The position numbers and the translations under genes are program-made. The notes under the pieces are model-generated. The model was not told the DNA's origin, searched no databases, and saw nothing but the letters and a program-made list of their open reading frames with translations. 64,000 bases of DNA from Cucumis sativus (lineage: Eukaryota; Streptophyta; Magnoliopsida; Cucurbitales; Cucurbitaceae). Below are positions 49,801 to 60,654 of the stretch, one piece after another (positions within the stretch are counted from its first letter, which is position 1; the number at the start of each line of letters is the position of its first letter). The DNA lies in NCBI RefSeq assembly GCF_000004075.3, contig NC_026660.2, positions 12,462,001 through 12,526,000 on the forward strand. The letters are read 5' to 3'.

Positions 49801-52321
49801 AACTAGGCGTTGGGGGTGGAGGTGGTGGGAGGGGTGGTCGAGGAATATTCAATATAGGAAAACCTCATATCACAAAAGTGGATAAGAACACTAAGAATAA
49901 GGTATATGCATACATCAATCTTCAATATTTGTCTTTAAATAATTCGAGGATCCACATTGGTTACCTCCTTGATATGTCTTTTGTATTATAATGTCGTCCA
50001 TTTTTTCCCTCTCTTTCAGATTTACTTCAAAGATGTTGCTGGTTGTGATGAGGCAAAACAGGAAATCATGGAGTTTGTACACTTCCTGAAGAATCCTAGA
50101 AAATACGAGGAATTGGGAGCTAAAATTCCAAAGGGCGCACTTTTGGTTGGACCTCCTGGCACTGGAAAGACCTTACTGGCAAAAGCAACTGCTGGTGAAT
50201 CAGGCGTGCCTTTTATGTCTATATCTGGTTCAGATTTCATGGAGATGTTTGTTGGCGTTGGACCATCAAGGGTTAGAAACTTATTTCAAGAAGCTAGGCA
50301 GTGTGCTCCTAGTATAATTTTTATTGATGAGATTGATGCGATTGGTCGAGCAAGAGGACGCGGAGGTTTCTCAGGTTCTAATGATGAGCGTGAAAGTACT
50401 CTAAATCAATTGTTGGTTGAGATGGATGGCTTTGGGACTACTTCTGGTGTCGTTGTACTTGCTGGAACTAACAGACCTGATATTTTAGACAAAGCTTTAT
50501 TGAGACCTGGTCGATTTGATCGTCAAATTTCAATTGACAAGCCTGATATTAATGGCAGAGAGCAAATCTTTCAAATCTACTTAAAAAAGATCAAACTCGA
50601 CCACGAGCCATCATATTATTCTCAAAGATTGGCAGCATTAACTCCTGGATTTGCTGGAGCTGACATTGCAAATGTCTGTAATGAAGCTGCTTTGATTGCT
50701 GCAAGGAGTGAAGGCACGCAGGTCAAGATGGAAGATTTTGAAGCAGCTATTGATAGAGTAATTGGTGGTTTGGAGAAGAAGAACAAGGTAAATAATTCAG
50801 AAACACTTATCTGGCATTTTTAGAGCAAAGATATCTGCTTTTTGAGCAAGTATTCTTAAGTAGCATCTATCTGCATCGTTTATCTTCTACGAAGTTGCTT
50901 TAGAGGAAAACCATAGGAGTGATATAGTTCACTATTAACTCGTTAATATAGGGAATTCTGGAAGCTATATTTTCTTTACTATCAAATTATGACTGGATGG
51001 TATTAACTCCAGCATATTTCTTGTTTGCTTTTGAATATGAAATATTACGTTTTACTGAGCAGGTTATAAGCAAGTTGGAGCGCAGAACTGTTGCATATCA
51101 TGAATCAGGTCATGCTGTTTCTGGCTGGTTCTTGGAGCATGCTGAACCTTTGTTGAAAGTAACAATTGTTCCTCGTGGTACAGCAGCTTTAGGGTTTGCA
51201 CAGTATGTTCCCAATGAAAATCTTCTCATGACCAAGGAACAACTATTTGATATGACATGCATGACCCTTGGTGGCCGTGCTGCTGAACAGGTAGAGCGAT
51301 ACATATAGTTATACAGTTTAAGTTTACCGACATCTTTACTCAAGTTCCGGGCATGATTGAAATAACTTGTTTGAAAATAATGCATACAAGTCCATGTCAA
51401 AGTGTTTTGTTTTGGCTGACTGATGTGAGATAGCTGGAAAGTGTTCGAATATGGTGTTGAAAACTAACAATTTGTTTGATTTTACTGCTGAATTGTGATT
51501 CAAAAAACAAAAGGAAAGAAAGAAAACGTACAGAGATATAGATCAGTAAATCGAAGGTAGTATGGGCGTCGTGGGATTCTGTTACCTCTTTTTTTTTTTG
51601 ATAAGAAACAAAGATTTTGTTACCTATTGTTAATGGATGCAAAAATGTTCTATAATCATAAGCCAAAGGGTGCTCTTACAACTAGCAATTCCTTTTAAAT
51701 TTTGTTTTTCCTTCTCTAATGTTGACCCAGCGCCCTCAAGAAGTTCTGGGTTCAATATAATAAATGGCGAACTTTGTGTTTGTTTAATTAGTGGCTGCTT
51801 GGTCGTGCTGTTGATGAAAAACTATATTTTGTTTGATACAGGTTTTAATAGGTAAAATATCAACTGGAGCTCAAAATGACTTGGAGAAAGTCACAAAAAT
51901 GACCTATGCTCAAGTAGCGGTCTACGGCTTTAGCGATAAAGTGGGGCTACTTTCTTTTCCTCCAAGAGAGGACTCTTTTGAAATGTCGAAACCCTACAGT
52001 AGCAAGACTGCTGCAATAATCGACAGCGAAGTGCGAGAATGGGTCGGGAAAGCATATAAGCGAACAGTCGAGCTGATAGAGGAACACAAAGAACAAGTGG
52101 CTCAAATTGCAGAATTGTTGCTTGAAAAGGAAGTCCTTCACCAAGAGGACTTGCTCCGGATCTTGGGTGAGCGACCATTTAAACCGAGCGAAGTTACAAA
52201 CTACGACAGATTCAAGCAAGGTTTTGTAGAAGCAGATGAAAAAAGTGTGGAAAACCCCCCAGTTGAAGCAGCTGAGGATAATGGTTCTTCACCTTTAGAA
52301 CCACAAGTTGTACCTACATAA
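46879..52321 (+). CDS. FTSH10: Mitochondrial m-AAA protease FtsH (FTSH3/FTSH10 type), eight exons
   Basis: The exons are 46879-46929, 47057-47300, 47438-47509, 48288-48421, 49422-49901, 50020-50787, 51063-51290 and 51842-52321, joining to 818 aa, the normal length. The start [15 protein letters not shown] is an Arg/Ser-rich presequence for mitochondria. Two membrane segments lie near 143-160 and 271-288, with the small domain between them facing the intermembrane space. Walker A GPPGTGKT is 371-378, Walker B IIFIDEID 426-433, and the second region of homology [19 protein letters not shown] follows. The zinc protease site HESGH is 596-600, with D672 as the likely third ligand. All catalytic residues are present. 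The family forms hexamers in the inner membrane with active sites in the matrix; they degrade damaged subunits and help assemble respiratory complexes. FTSH3 and FTSH10 are close paralogues and the choice between them is tentative. Intron 4 contains a MITE. Confidence 0.96.
48596..49216. mobile_element. MITE with internal 42-bp minisatellite in FTSH intron 4
   Basis: The ends are GGGTGCGTTTGGGG (48596-48609) and CCCCAAACACACCC (49203-49216), an inverted repeat with one mismatch. The inserted length is about 621 bp with no coding sequence. Inside, TGTGTTTGG recurs at about 48665, 48708, 48751, 48793 and 48835, giving about five units of 42-43 bp that also share GTTATGATAAT. The GGGTGTGTTTGG end sequence is common among small plant MITEs. 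A target duplication is not evident at the boundaries, so the superfamily is left open. It lies between exon 4 (ends 48421) and exon 5 (starts 49422) and leaves both splice sites untouched. Confidence 0.65.
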
Positions 52322-53165
52322 ACTTCGGGAGCAGTAGTTTGTTTGTACATTAAGTTAATTTTTTTTATCTTCTTTTTGTTCTTCATTGTTGCAAATTGAT
52401 AGATTTAGTAGCATTTTATGATTTTTAATAGCAAAATATTTGAAAAGTTGATACTCGGTTGGATAGGACAGTGGTGCTTTACTTAATTACAACTACAACT
52501 AGAAGTATCAATTTAAAATCATTAAATAAATAACACTACGAAAACTTTTTTTCATTTTTTCTGAATGATTGAAAAGCAGACTATGAAAGTGAGCTGAATA
52601 TGAAAGACGTTGACTTGGATATTGGGGTATGCCAAAAATTTGAACCATTGGAACGCAGATATTAAACTTTAATTCTTTCTAGCGGTAAGACTATCAACCA
52701 TAACTTGAAAAGTAGCTTTGGGGCACATGTCTATCCTTTTCAAATATCTGAAAAAATGCAGCTAATGTTTGTTATTTATACATTTTTTATTTTACTATAT
52801 CTTAAGTAATTTTTATTTAATTTACATTAAATTGATTTGTTAATTGAAGTTAATTATTAAACATAATTTGGTTATTTTTATTTCCAGCAGTTTAAATCTA
52901 ATTTACCTAATTACATGTAAACAAAAGTCATGATTGGATTGATAAGCAAAACATACATTAACCACATGTACTATTAGTGTTAGGTTTTGACTCTAGAAGG
53001 AAAAAGATAATTGTTATGAATCCAATTATATTTGGGTTGGTGGAATGAAATTTTATTAGAATGAAGAACAATTTTCATTACCAATTTGTAAAGATGGTAT
53101 CAGATATATGTCTTATGATTTTTCAGATAAAGATTTAGGGCAAATTGAAAAGAAAGATACAAAAA
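52322..53165. other. FTSH 3' UTR and intergenic spacer
   Basis: The first 150-200 bases are the likely 3' UTR of the FTSH gene. The rest is AT-rich with no coding potential. The two neighbouring genes are in the same direction. Confidence 0.45.
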
Positions 53166-54046
53166 AACGGAAGCCCTAGCCTCCATTTCTTTCTCTCCAC
53201 TTACACCCACCACCCCTCTCTATGCTTAGCCTTCCTCTCCGGCAACACTCCAGCGGCCATAGCCGTAAGGCGGCGAAGACTGAACCATTTTTGTAGTCAA
53301 CCTTTACTCGCGAACCTGGCTTGCACTGTGAGCACGACTCCGGGCTTTCGAACCATTGTTTCTTCTCCGTTTGAGACTCCAACGTGAACAAGTTGTGCAC
53401 TACGTTTTCGACGACTGGGTATCTTGCAGCAGGGTTTTTGATTTGGGAGTAAGCTTTCAACTGCTATCCTCACTTCGTTTGGCTTCAAATCTGTTTACCA
53501 TATCATTTACGGTCCAGTTTTGCAAGTTTGGACGTTTTCAGACATCAATCAGCAAGGATTGGAGCGTTTTTTTTTTTTTTTTTTTTTATAACGTTCGGTA
53601 AGGATTATTACTTTAGTTTCCTTTTGAAACTCTTTTGTTGTTGTGTTTGGGTCAATTTTTAAGTATTCGATTAAGGTTTAGCAAGGTTGAACATGCTTCA
53701 GACTCGATTAGCATGCCTTAGATCAGTTTTTGAGTTCTGAAACTTTGTTGGTTGCAGTTTTGGGTTAATTCAAAGTGATTAATCAAAGTTTGTTCTGGAT
53801 TTTTTATGAGAATATTCTTGCTGAAAATCTTTGGGTATAAAAAAGGTTTTCGAATTGAGTTATAACACTTAAAACGTTAGATTTTAAAAGTATACGTTCG
53901 TTCAAGGGAGTGATTTTCAGATTGAGAATGGTAGATTGTTCATAGAGGTAAGTAGTTTCCACATTTGTTCTACTATGTAAGTTTTGATAAAGATACGTTT
54001 TGACTGTTGTGATTTGATAAATGGTTGAAAGTGTTTTTGGAATTTT

Positions 54047-54296
54047 AGAAATATGTTTCGTATCATTTAACCATCATAGGTTGGCCTAGTGGTAAAAAAG
54101 GACGGAGTCTCAATAACTAACTATGAAGTCATGAATTCAAGCCACCTACCTAGTAGTTAATTTCCTATGAGTTTCTTTGACACCCAAATGTCGTAGGTTC
54201 AAGCAGGTTGTCCTATGTGATTAGTCGAGGTGCATATACGTTGGTCCGAACACATACGGTATAGAAGAAAAAGAAATATGTTTTGTACCATTTGAA
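54047..54296 (+). mobile_element. tRNA-derived SINE
   Basis: The body (about 54071-54271) begins with TTGGCCTAGTGGTAA, a polymerase III A box, and has a B-box-like GAATTCAAGCC 40 bases later. The rest (ACCTACCTAG, TTTCCTATGAGTTTC, TTGACACCCAAATG, GATTAGTCGAGGTGC) is the body of a SINE family widespread in plants (Au-like). It ends in an A-rich tail. Flanking copies of an approximately 24-base target duplication are still visible, 54047-54070 and 54272-54296 (AGAAATATGTTTCGTATC against AGAAATATGTTTTGTACC), with several differences, so the insertion is old. Confidence 0.8.
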
Positions 54297-54609
54297 ACAG
54301 ATGAATTTGTTTTGGATGATTTAAATATTTTCCTAATAGAAAAATGCTTCATGTGACTTGAGAATCGATTAAAAGTATTTGGTATATTTTTAGTTGATTT
54401 TGTGAAGTAAAAGCACTTGACTATTTCGAATGATAATTGGCAATGTGATTTTGATTTGAAAATTTCCTATTTGAATGGTTTGGTTTGATCAGTTTTGTTT
54501 CCAAATTGCTATTTGGAGCTACATGTTTTGTTTCATATATTTTTGAATGATTCAATTGAAGCTATTTGGATATGCCCATTTTTTCGTTTTGGAGATTGCA
54601 TGGTATTTT

Positions 54610-55445
54610 GTTGTAGCCAGTGTTTTAAAATGCCTAAGGCGCACTAAGGCCCAATGGCCCTTTGGAGCCTAGGCGCAAGTTTTTTATACGTGAGGTGCTA
54701 TATATATAAAAATAAATATATGTATATATGCCCTATATACATGTTTATTTACACTAAGGTATTAACATCTTGCTCATTTTGCAATCAAGCATATTTCCAT
54801 GCTGGATCTTTTCTTAAACTGTACGCAGCCATCTAATTACTTAAAAAATTAAACTAATTAGAACCTAACTTAAGAAATTGATCACAGAAGTTAGGAGTTA
54901 ACTTGGGATATACCAAAAAGTTGAAGCCTTAAATGGTTGCTTTTTTTCACCCTTCTCTGTTTTTTGAAGAAACACAAAGAATAGACATAAAAAACAGAGC
55001 CAAGGAGCTGTTTTTTTTTTTTTAAAGATAGACTTCAAAAAGTCTTCAAAAGAGGTGCCTGTTGGAGAAGAAAAAGAAGAAGAGGAGGAGGCAAGGAGGT
55101 GTTCACTCTTCTGTCTTTCCTTTTGTTGAAGAAGAAAATGAAAAAGAAGGAGTGCCGAGAAGGGGAAGGAGAGTAGGAGACATGTACCGTTTTCTACTTG
55201 TAGATGAAGCCACTGCCTACTTTATTTCGAATTAGGATGAGAAAAATATAAATATATTATATTATATATTAAATGACAGCATTTTAAAAGATTTGTTTAA
55301 AAAAAAAACCCTCGGTGCTTTGGGAAAGGTGCAAAAAGGCACATGCCTTCTTCACTGTCCCTTGCCTATCCAAGGCGAGGTGCTCAGGTTGAGCCTTGCG
55401 CCTAAGCAAGCAACTGACCGCAATTTTCAAAACACTGGTTGTAGC
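54610..55445. mobile_element. hAT-type non-autonomous element, 820 bp
   Basis: The element is 54618-55437. It is bounded by a perfect 8-bp target duplication GTTGTAGC (54610-54617 and 55438-55445). The termini are CAGTGTTTTAAAA and, on the other strand, CAGTGTTTTGAAAA. Subterminal sequences repeat the theme GCCTAAGGCGCACTAAGGC and, inverted, TTAGGCGCAAGGC. CAGTG ends with an 8-bp duplication are diagnostic for the hAT superfamily. There is no transposase frame inside, so it depends on a partner in trans. Confidence 0.88.
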
Positions 55446-56505
55446 CAGATTTGGAATTGACGATATCTGTATGTCTGCTTTTTATTTGTGAGAAATCACA
55501 TTTTTGTTGTTTGTCATTCCTTCAAATTAAGATTATGTGCGTTTTGCATTCACATGGTAATTTGATTGATGTTGTGGTTGGTTGTTAATTGACATTTCTG
55601 TTCTGGTTGAAGGTTGATTGTTCATCAACATTTTTGACTGGCTGTTGTTATAGATGACTAACCATATATGTTAAGCTCCTTCAACTGCGCATCTTTCTTA
55701 CTCTCTATCTGAAAGTATTGAATGATTGCAAGCTGTTGTATAAACTATTGACTGATTGAGAGTTCGGTGTGATTGAAAGTATTGACTGATTGAAAATATT
55801 TTAATTGTATGTATCGAAAGACTAGTGTTTTAAGAAGTATGAAAGTTACGTTTATTAGATTAAAGGTGTTGAAAGTTTAGCGAACATTTTGGTTTTGGTG
55901 AAAGAATACTTGAAAGTTTCAGCTTGAAACATTGGTTTTGAAGTTTTATTTGCTTGGAAGATCTTGATTTCAAAAGTATTGTTTGTAGCAAAGTTTTGAC
56001 TGAAAGTTTTGGATTTTTATTTTCAAAAGTTCTGAAAGGCAATGAATTACAAAGCTTGATATGGGAATTGCTTATTGTCTATTTTCTGCTCATCTTTGTT
56101 TTTCCAAAATGCTTTTAGATGAAGGTCGGCGTCCTGCAAAGGATGTCTCTTAGGATTTGATATTTTGTCTTAGAAATTGTTTGCTTTCCCTGTAATGTTT
56201 AAGTTGTAAAAGCTCCTAATTGTTATGTTTTCCGTTCTTTTTTTTTCCTCTCCTCCTCCCTTCTCTCTTTGTTGTAATAGTTGTACTAGACAAAACGGAC
56301 TGTTACAGATTTAGTGTGGATTAGAGAGTATATTAGGTAGTTAAATTGAGTGTTGGTTTTGATATACCCTTCTTTCCTGGCTGCAGGCACAAATTACAGA
56401 AAGTGTTTGAAGGTTGTGCGCGCTTGCTAAAGCAAAACCGAAAGAGACAGGAAATAGATTAGAAAGTGAAGTTCGTTGTTCAAGCTTTCTTTTGCCCAAA
56501 CCATA

Positions 56506-58469
56506 ATGGCAAAGCGCGAGATTTCTAGTACATTAAGAAACTTGAAGGTAAAGTTATATATATATACATATTCAGATTTACTGCCTTCTCATGCTTAGCT
56601 TGAACTTTCTGTTTATCGTTTAACTATCTGTTACTTAGGGGAGTAATGTCTGCGAGTAACTGGCAAGTTACATTTGAGATTTCTTTATTTTGATTTTGTT
56701 CTTGCTTTTGTACTTCTGAAGAACTGATTTAATTTGTTATGCGAGTTATTATTATTATTATTATTAATTTTTTGTTATAGTTCATGCAAAGGGCGACCCA
56801 GAGAGAGGAGCAACCTAAGAAAGAGGAAGAAGTAAAACCTGATGAGAATTTCTTTCCCTCGGGTACTAAAATCAGAAAGTGGTAGGCTATTAATCTTTTT
56901 AATTGTTTGTTTGTTACTTCTGATTTATGGTTGTTTCACCACCTTCCCTAGTTAATAATTTTCCCGCTCATGAGTTTAATGTAACAAACTGTACCCAACT
57001 CTAAATACTGTTATTCGGAAGTAGTTTATGTTAGAAACGAAGGGTAATATGAGATGCCTTTGTCCCACATTGGGTAGAATGGTTGATCAATGTGGTTCTT
57101 AAGTGACTTGACTTTTCCACTCCGATAGCTGGCTTTTGGGGTGTGGTTATCCAAGGTGCTTAGGTACCTTGCAATTTATTTCCTAAAAACGGACCATACG
57201 ATTGAAACTTTGATGGATTATTTGTTTTTGGATTTCTTTGTTCTCCTTTATGATTAGTGCTGGAAATTCTCTCTGAACATGATAGATTGAAATATATATG
57301 TTTCTGATGGAAGTACTTTGTCTTGCTTACAGAAACTCTTGAATCAAAGGAAAACCATTTTTGTTTGCCTCTAGTGTGACATTTTATGACTTAAAAGTCG
57401 AACCAAACTCTGCTTTATGTTCATGATAGTGCCTTTTTGTTAACTTAGCTCTTCTTTATCGTTGTTCAAGAAACTGATTTATCTTTTTTATGGTCTAGTG
57501 TGGTTTTAGTTGAAGGAGATCCTCATCCAGGGGCTCTTAAAGGTCGAATGTCATTTCAGAGCTTTAATCCTTCAATTGATGTGAGTATAGTATATCAGTG
57601 CCCTAAACTTTATTTGATGACTACAGCCTTCTATGTTTCACATTGGCTTTTGTCTCACATCAACGCTTTGCATGATAGAAACTCAATGAAGAAGCAGCTA
57701 GCTTAGGGCAGCATGAAATTCCAGGCACTTCCTCAGGGAATCATAGTGGAAACCTTTCATCAAGGTTAGTGGATATATTTTCACGTCTCTTCCCTTCTTC
57801 TCCTGTAAAATTATTGCTTGCCTGTAGGGAATTCTATCAAACTTGTTATTGAAAGCACCATCCTTTAAAATGGAGTTAGCTTTCTGCATTCCACTGTCCA
57901 ACAATATAGTAGATGCTTTCTGTAATAATATAGTGGTTGGTAGTTATAATTAGTATTTACATTTAGCTATCTGTTACTTAGGGGAGTAATGTCTGCGAGA
58001 TTCTATATTAAAAGGCAAAAAAGGGTTTGTCAACAAATAGAGAACAAAAATATGAATAACATTAATAAAACTGTCGCCTTAAAAAATGTAATGAAGCTTT
58101 CATGTTGTGTGTTACTCTCTTTTTTTGGGTGGGGGTGTTCTGAAATAAAAAGTTCATTCCCAAAGAAAGTCACTTCAAAGTACTCTCTCTCTCTTGTTTT
58201 TCTTTTACCCTTTCATCATTGGACAAACATTTTTGTTTCCCAGAGATAATGGATCTTCAAGTAATGAAGCAGTGTGCTCAAACATTGATGAAAAGAATTG
58301 TGAGGCTAACGGAGACCTTAAAAGGAAACAATCTGAAGTAATTTCTGAAGGACAACATCCAACTAAGTTTTCAAGAAGTGGTAATGGTAAAGCCTTCAAG
58401 AAACCAAAGGGTGAAAAGCTGGACTGGAATGTTCTTAGGCCCTCTAAGGCTCCCAAAAAAAGTGGGTAA
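56506..58469 (+). CDS. MPP6: M-phase phosphoprotein 6 (MPP6) homologue, five exons
   Basis: The exons are 56506-56547, 56781-56881, 57499-57580, 57679-57764 and 58244-58469, joining in frame to 178 aa. Hallmarks of the family are the N-terminal LRNLKFMQRA segment (residues 10-19) and GRMSFQSFNPSID (about 64-76), the latter being the exosome-binding block. The C-terminal half is Ser/Asn-rich, then basic (KRKQSE, KPKGEKLDWNVLRPSK), likely with a nuclear localisation signal. In animals and yeast MPP6 is a nuclear cofactor of the RNA exosome that docks with the helicase MTR4 and helps process 5.8S rRNA and degrade nuclear RNA. The same role in plants is inference from homology. From memory, the Arabidopsis counterpart At5g59460 has been labelled scarecrow-like 11, probably by spill-over from the adjacent GRAS gene; this protein has no GRAS features. 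Confidence 0.88.
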
Positions 58470-60654
58470 TCTTGTGTAGGAGAGTCATTAGAAGATGGGT
58501 GGATAATCCAGTTTGTATGCTCTTAGGAGATTGTATTGATTTCTTGCCATAGTTTGTAGCAATATGGGACTCTTTAGAGTTCCATGATCAATTAATGGGA
58601 AGTGTCATGTCATTAAACCTCTCTTCCACCTCATTCGAGATTCTTAATTCATGCATACCTCTACTCCGATCAAGAATGAATCTCAATACATGGAATATTT
58701 TCAGATATTGTAAGAAACTAGATTTCTTGAAGATACTGTTGTATTGCCAAATGGAAAATTGATCCTGCAAATTTACAAATTTTGTACCAAGCAAGCAATT
58801 CTGAGCGGTGTTTCAATCATTTGGACTTCTTTTTTAAATATGTGCTTGTAGATTATTAAAGAGGAATGTGTTTGAATTGACTTTATAAATGTTTAAATAA
58901 CTTATAAATACAAAAAGGAAAGAAAAAAAAAGACAAAACGCTTGGAAAGACGTGTTTGTATTTCGTCTGTTGACATTGGGGTTCTCCTATTTCATTAATC
59001 ATTTCTTTTAAAAAATAAAATAAAAAATTTAGCAACCAATACACCCACCATTTGATTGTCACATCCTTTTCAACTTTGTGACCATTTTAACTCGTTTTTT
59101 TTATGAACTTTTTGACCAACGTATGGTGAAAAGAGCATATGGACCAAAAAAAGAATTTGCTTCTGAAATTTTAGGATCAAATAAACTCAACTCTAGATTT
59201 TGTGGACTGTAAATGTGTTTTACCTTAATGTTAAAACATTTTTCAATCAGAGAATATAAGTCACATTGTTTCATAGGAGGATAGTTTTAGTTTTGTGTTT
59301 AAATCTTAAATTTAAAACTTAAAAAGACATAAAAACATCAATAAATATATTGTTTTGATTTTTTAAACTTTTTTTTAAATTGCTTGAAAATATGTAATAT
59401 GATTATATTAAATAAAATAATGTGTTTGAAAAGCTTATTTCTTTCCTTCTGCATGCCCATTTTGTGTATACTTTTGTCTTTTTGTTTGTGTAGATGGTAC
59501 CACTAATACTTGTGTAGTGTATATCATAAGCACTTCCTTTGTAGCTATCAAAGAAAAAAGAAAAAAGAGAAGTTAAACCTAAGAGAGAGTCTGCAATTGT
59601 GAAAGAATAAGCACTTCCTTTGTAGCTATCAAAGAAAAAAGAAAAAAGAGAAGTTAAACCTAAGAGAGAGTCTGCAATTGTGAAAGGTTTGGACTTCAAC
59701 ATGGAATGTTGTCCATCTTTGACAAAGAGATCTTATTATTTCGGTATCTTTGTACATTTGGCTTCTATTGAGGGTCCAAATGAGTTTGAACCCACCTTTC
59801 GAACACATAGTTATTTCTTGTCCTTCTACTTATGCACCCACTACAAAATTACCAAACTACCAAAATATAATATGGGGCTGATGGACAAATATCTCATTCA
59901 CTTCTCAATTCTTGCTCCTCTATATCATCCTTTTCAATTCACTTCTTTCATAGTAAAAAATCTTCCAGTAACTCATTCTCGCTCTAGCTACGACTTCCGA
60001 TTAAAACCAACAAAAAAAATATATATATATTTATGGATTAAGAAAAAGGAGCGAAGTTGTAGAATGGATATACATATATAAGAAATATTGTTTGAGAATC
60101 GACCAGGGAAGCGAAGGCCACTATTGCATTTTTGGTGTATTTAGTGATTTCACCGAACGATGATTCTCACGTGCATCTCCAAGAAGAGGCCATCAACGCT
60201 GATTTTCTACTATTTTATGGGCAATAGGATCTGAAGCTGACATTCATATCAAGAATGCATGAAACGAACCTATAAAATTATCCCGACTACTATAGTCATC
60301 AATTCAATATTAGTCCACTCAGTACCATTTCTTTGATAAAGGTAAAGACTCAAAACTACTGATCAACTAACCTTTTTCTATACAAAGATACACTCTTCTC
60401 CTGATCACATATTTATAGTTCGCATAGTTCATGATCATCATTCTAGTAGCTATCAAGGTTACAAGGCAATGCCTAAGATTTAACAAGTGAAACAAACTCA
60501 GACAAGGACAGCCTCTTTTTTAGAACTTGTTACCTTCAAACTTCTCAGAGTCGGAAGAAATGCAGATATAACAAACTAGGTCGGCCTGTATCAGTACCGG
60601 ATGCGAGGGAATTGAATGCCCCTCTTGATGTTGTTTTGATGGTAAGCAATATAT
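58470..60654. other. Intergenic region between convergent MPP6 and GRAS genes
   Basis: This holds the 3' UTRs of both genes at its ends (the GRAS gene comes from the right). The middle is AT-rich and lacks recognised genes. It contains an exact 81-bp tandem duplication at 59526-59687. Confidence 0.45.
59526..59687. repeat. 81-bp tandem duplication, essentially identical copies
   Basis: The copies are 59526-59606 and 59607-59687, each beginning ATAAGCACTTCCTTTGTAGC and differing at most at the last base. The unit is a multiple of three and so keeps a minus-strand frame open across both copies, which is coincidental. Confidence 0.9.

Larger units (their letters stand above)
53166..56505 (+). 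promoter_or_regulatory. Predicted MPP6 5' leader with a 2.9-kb UTR intron
   Basis: Bases about 53170-53448 are GC-richer and gene-like but lack a long convincing frame, and end at a good donor (GGA|GTAAGC). A matching acceptor CTGCAG lies at 56381-56386, followed by about 119 bases of leader before the MPP6 start at 56506. I infer a first non-coding exon, an intron 53449-56386, and a second exon that carries the start codon. A separate non-coding transcript is the alternative. The intron holds a SINE and a hAT-like MITE. Confidence 0.4.
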
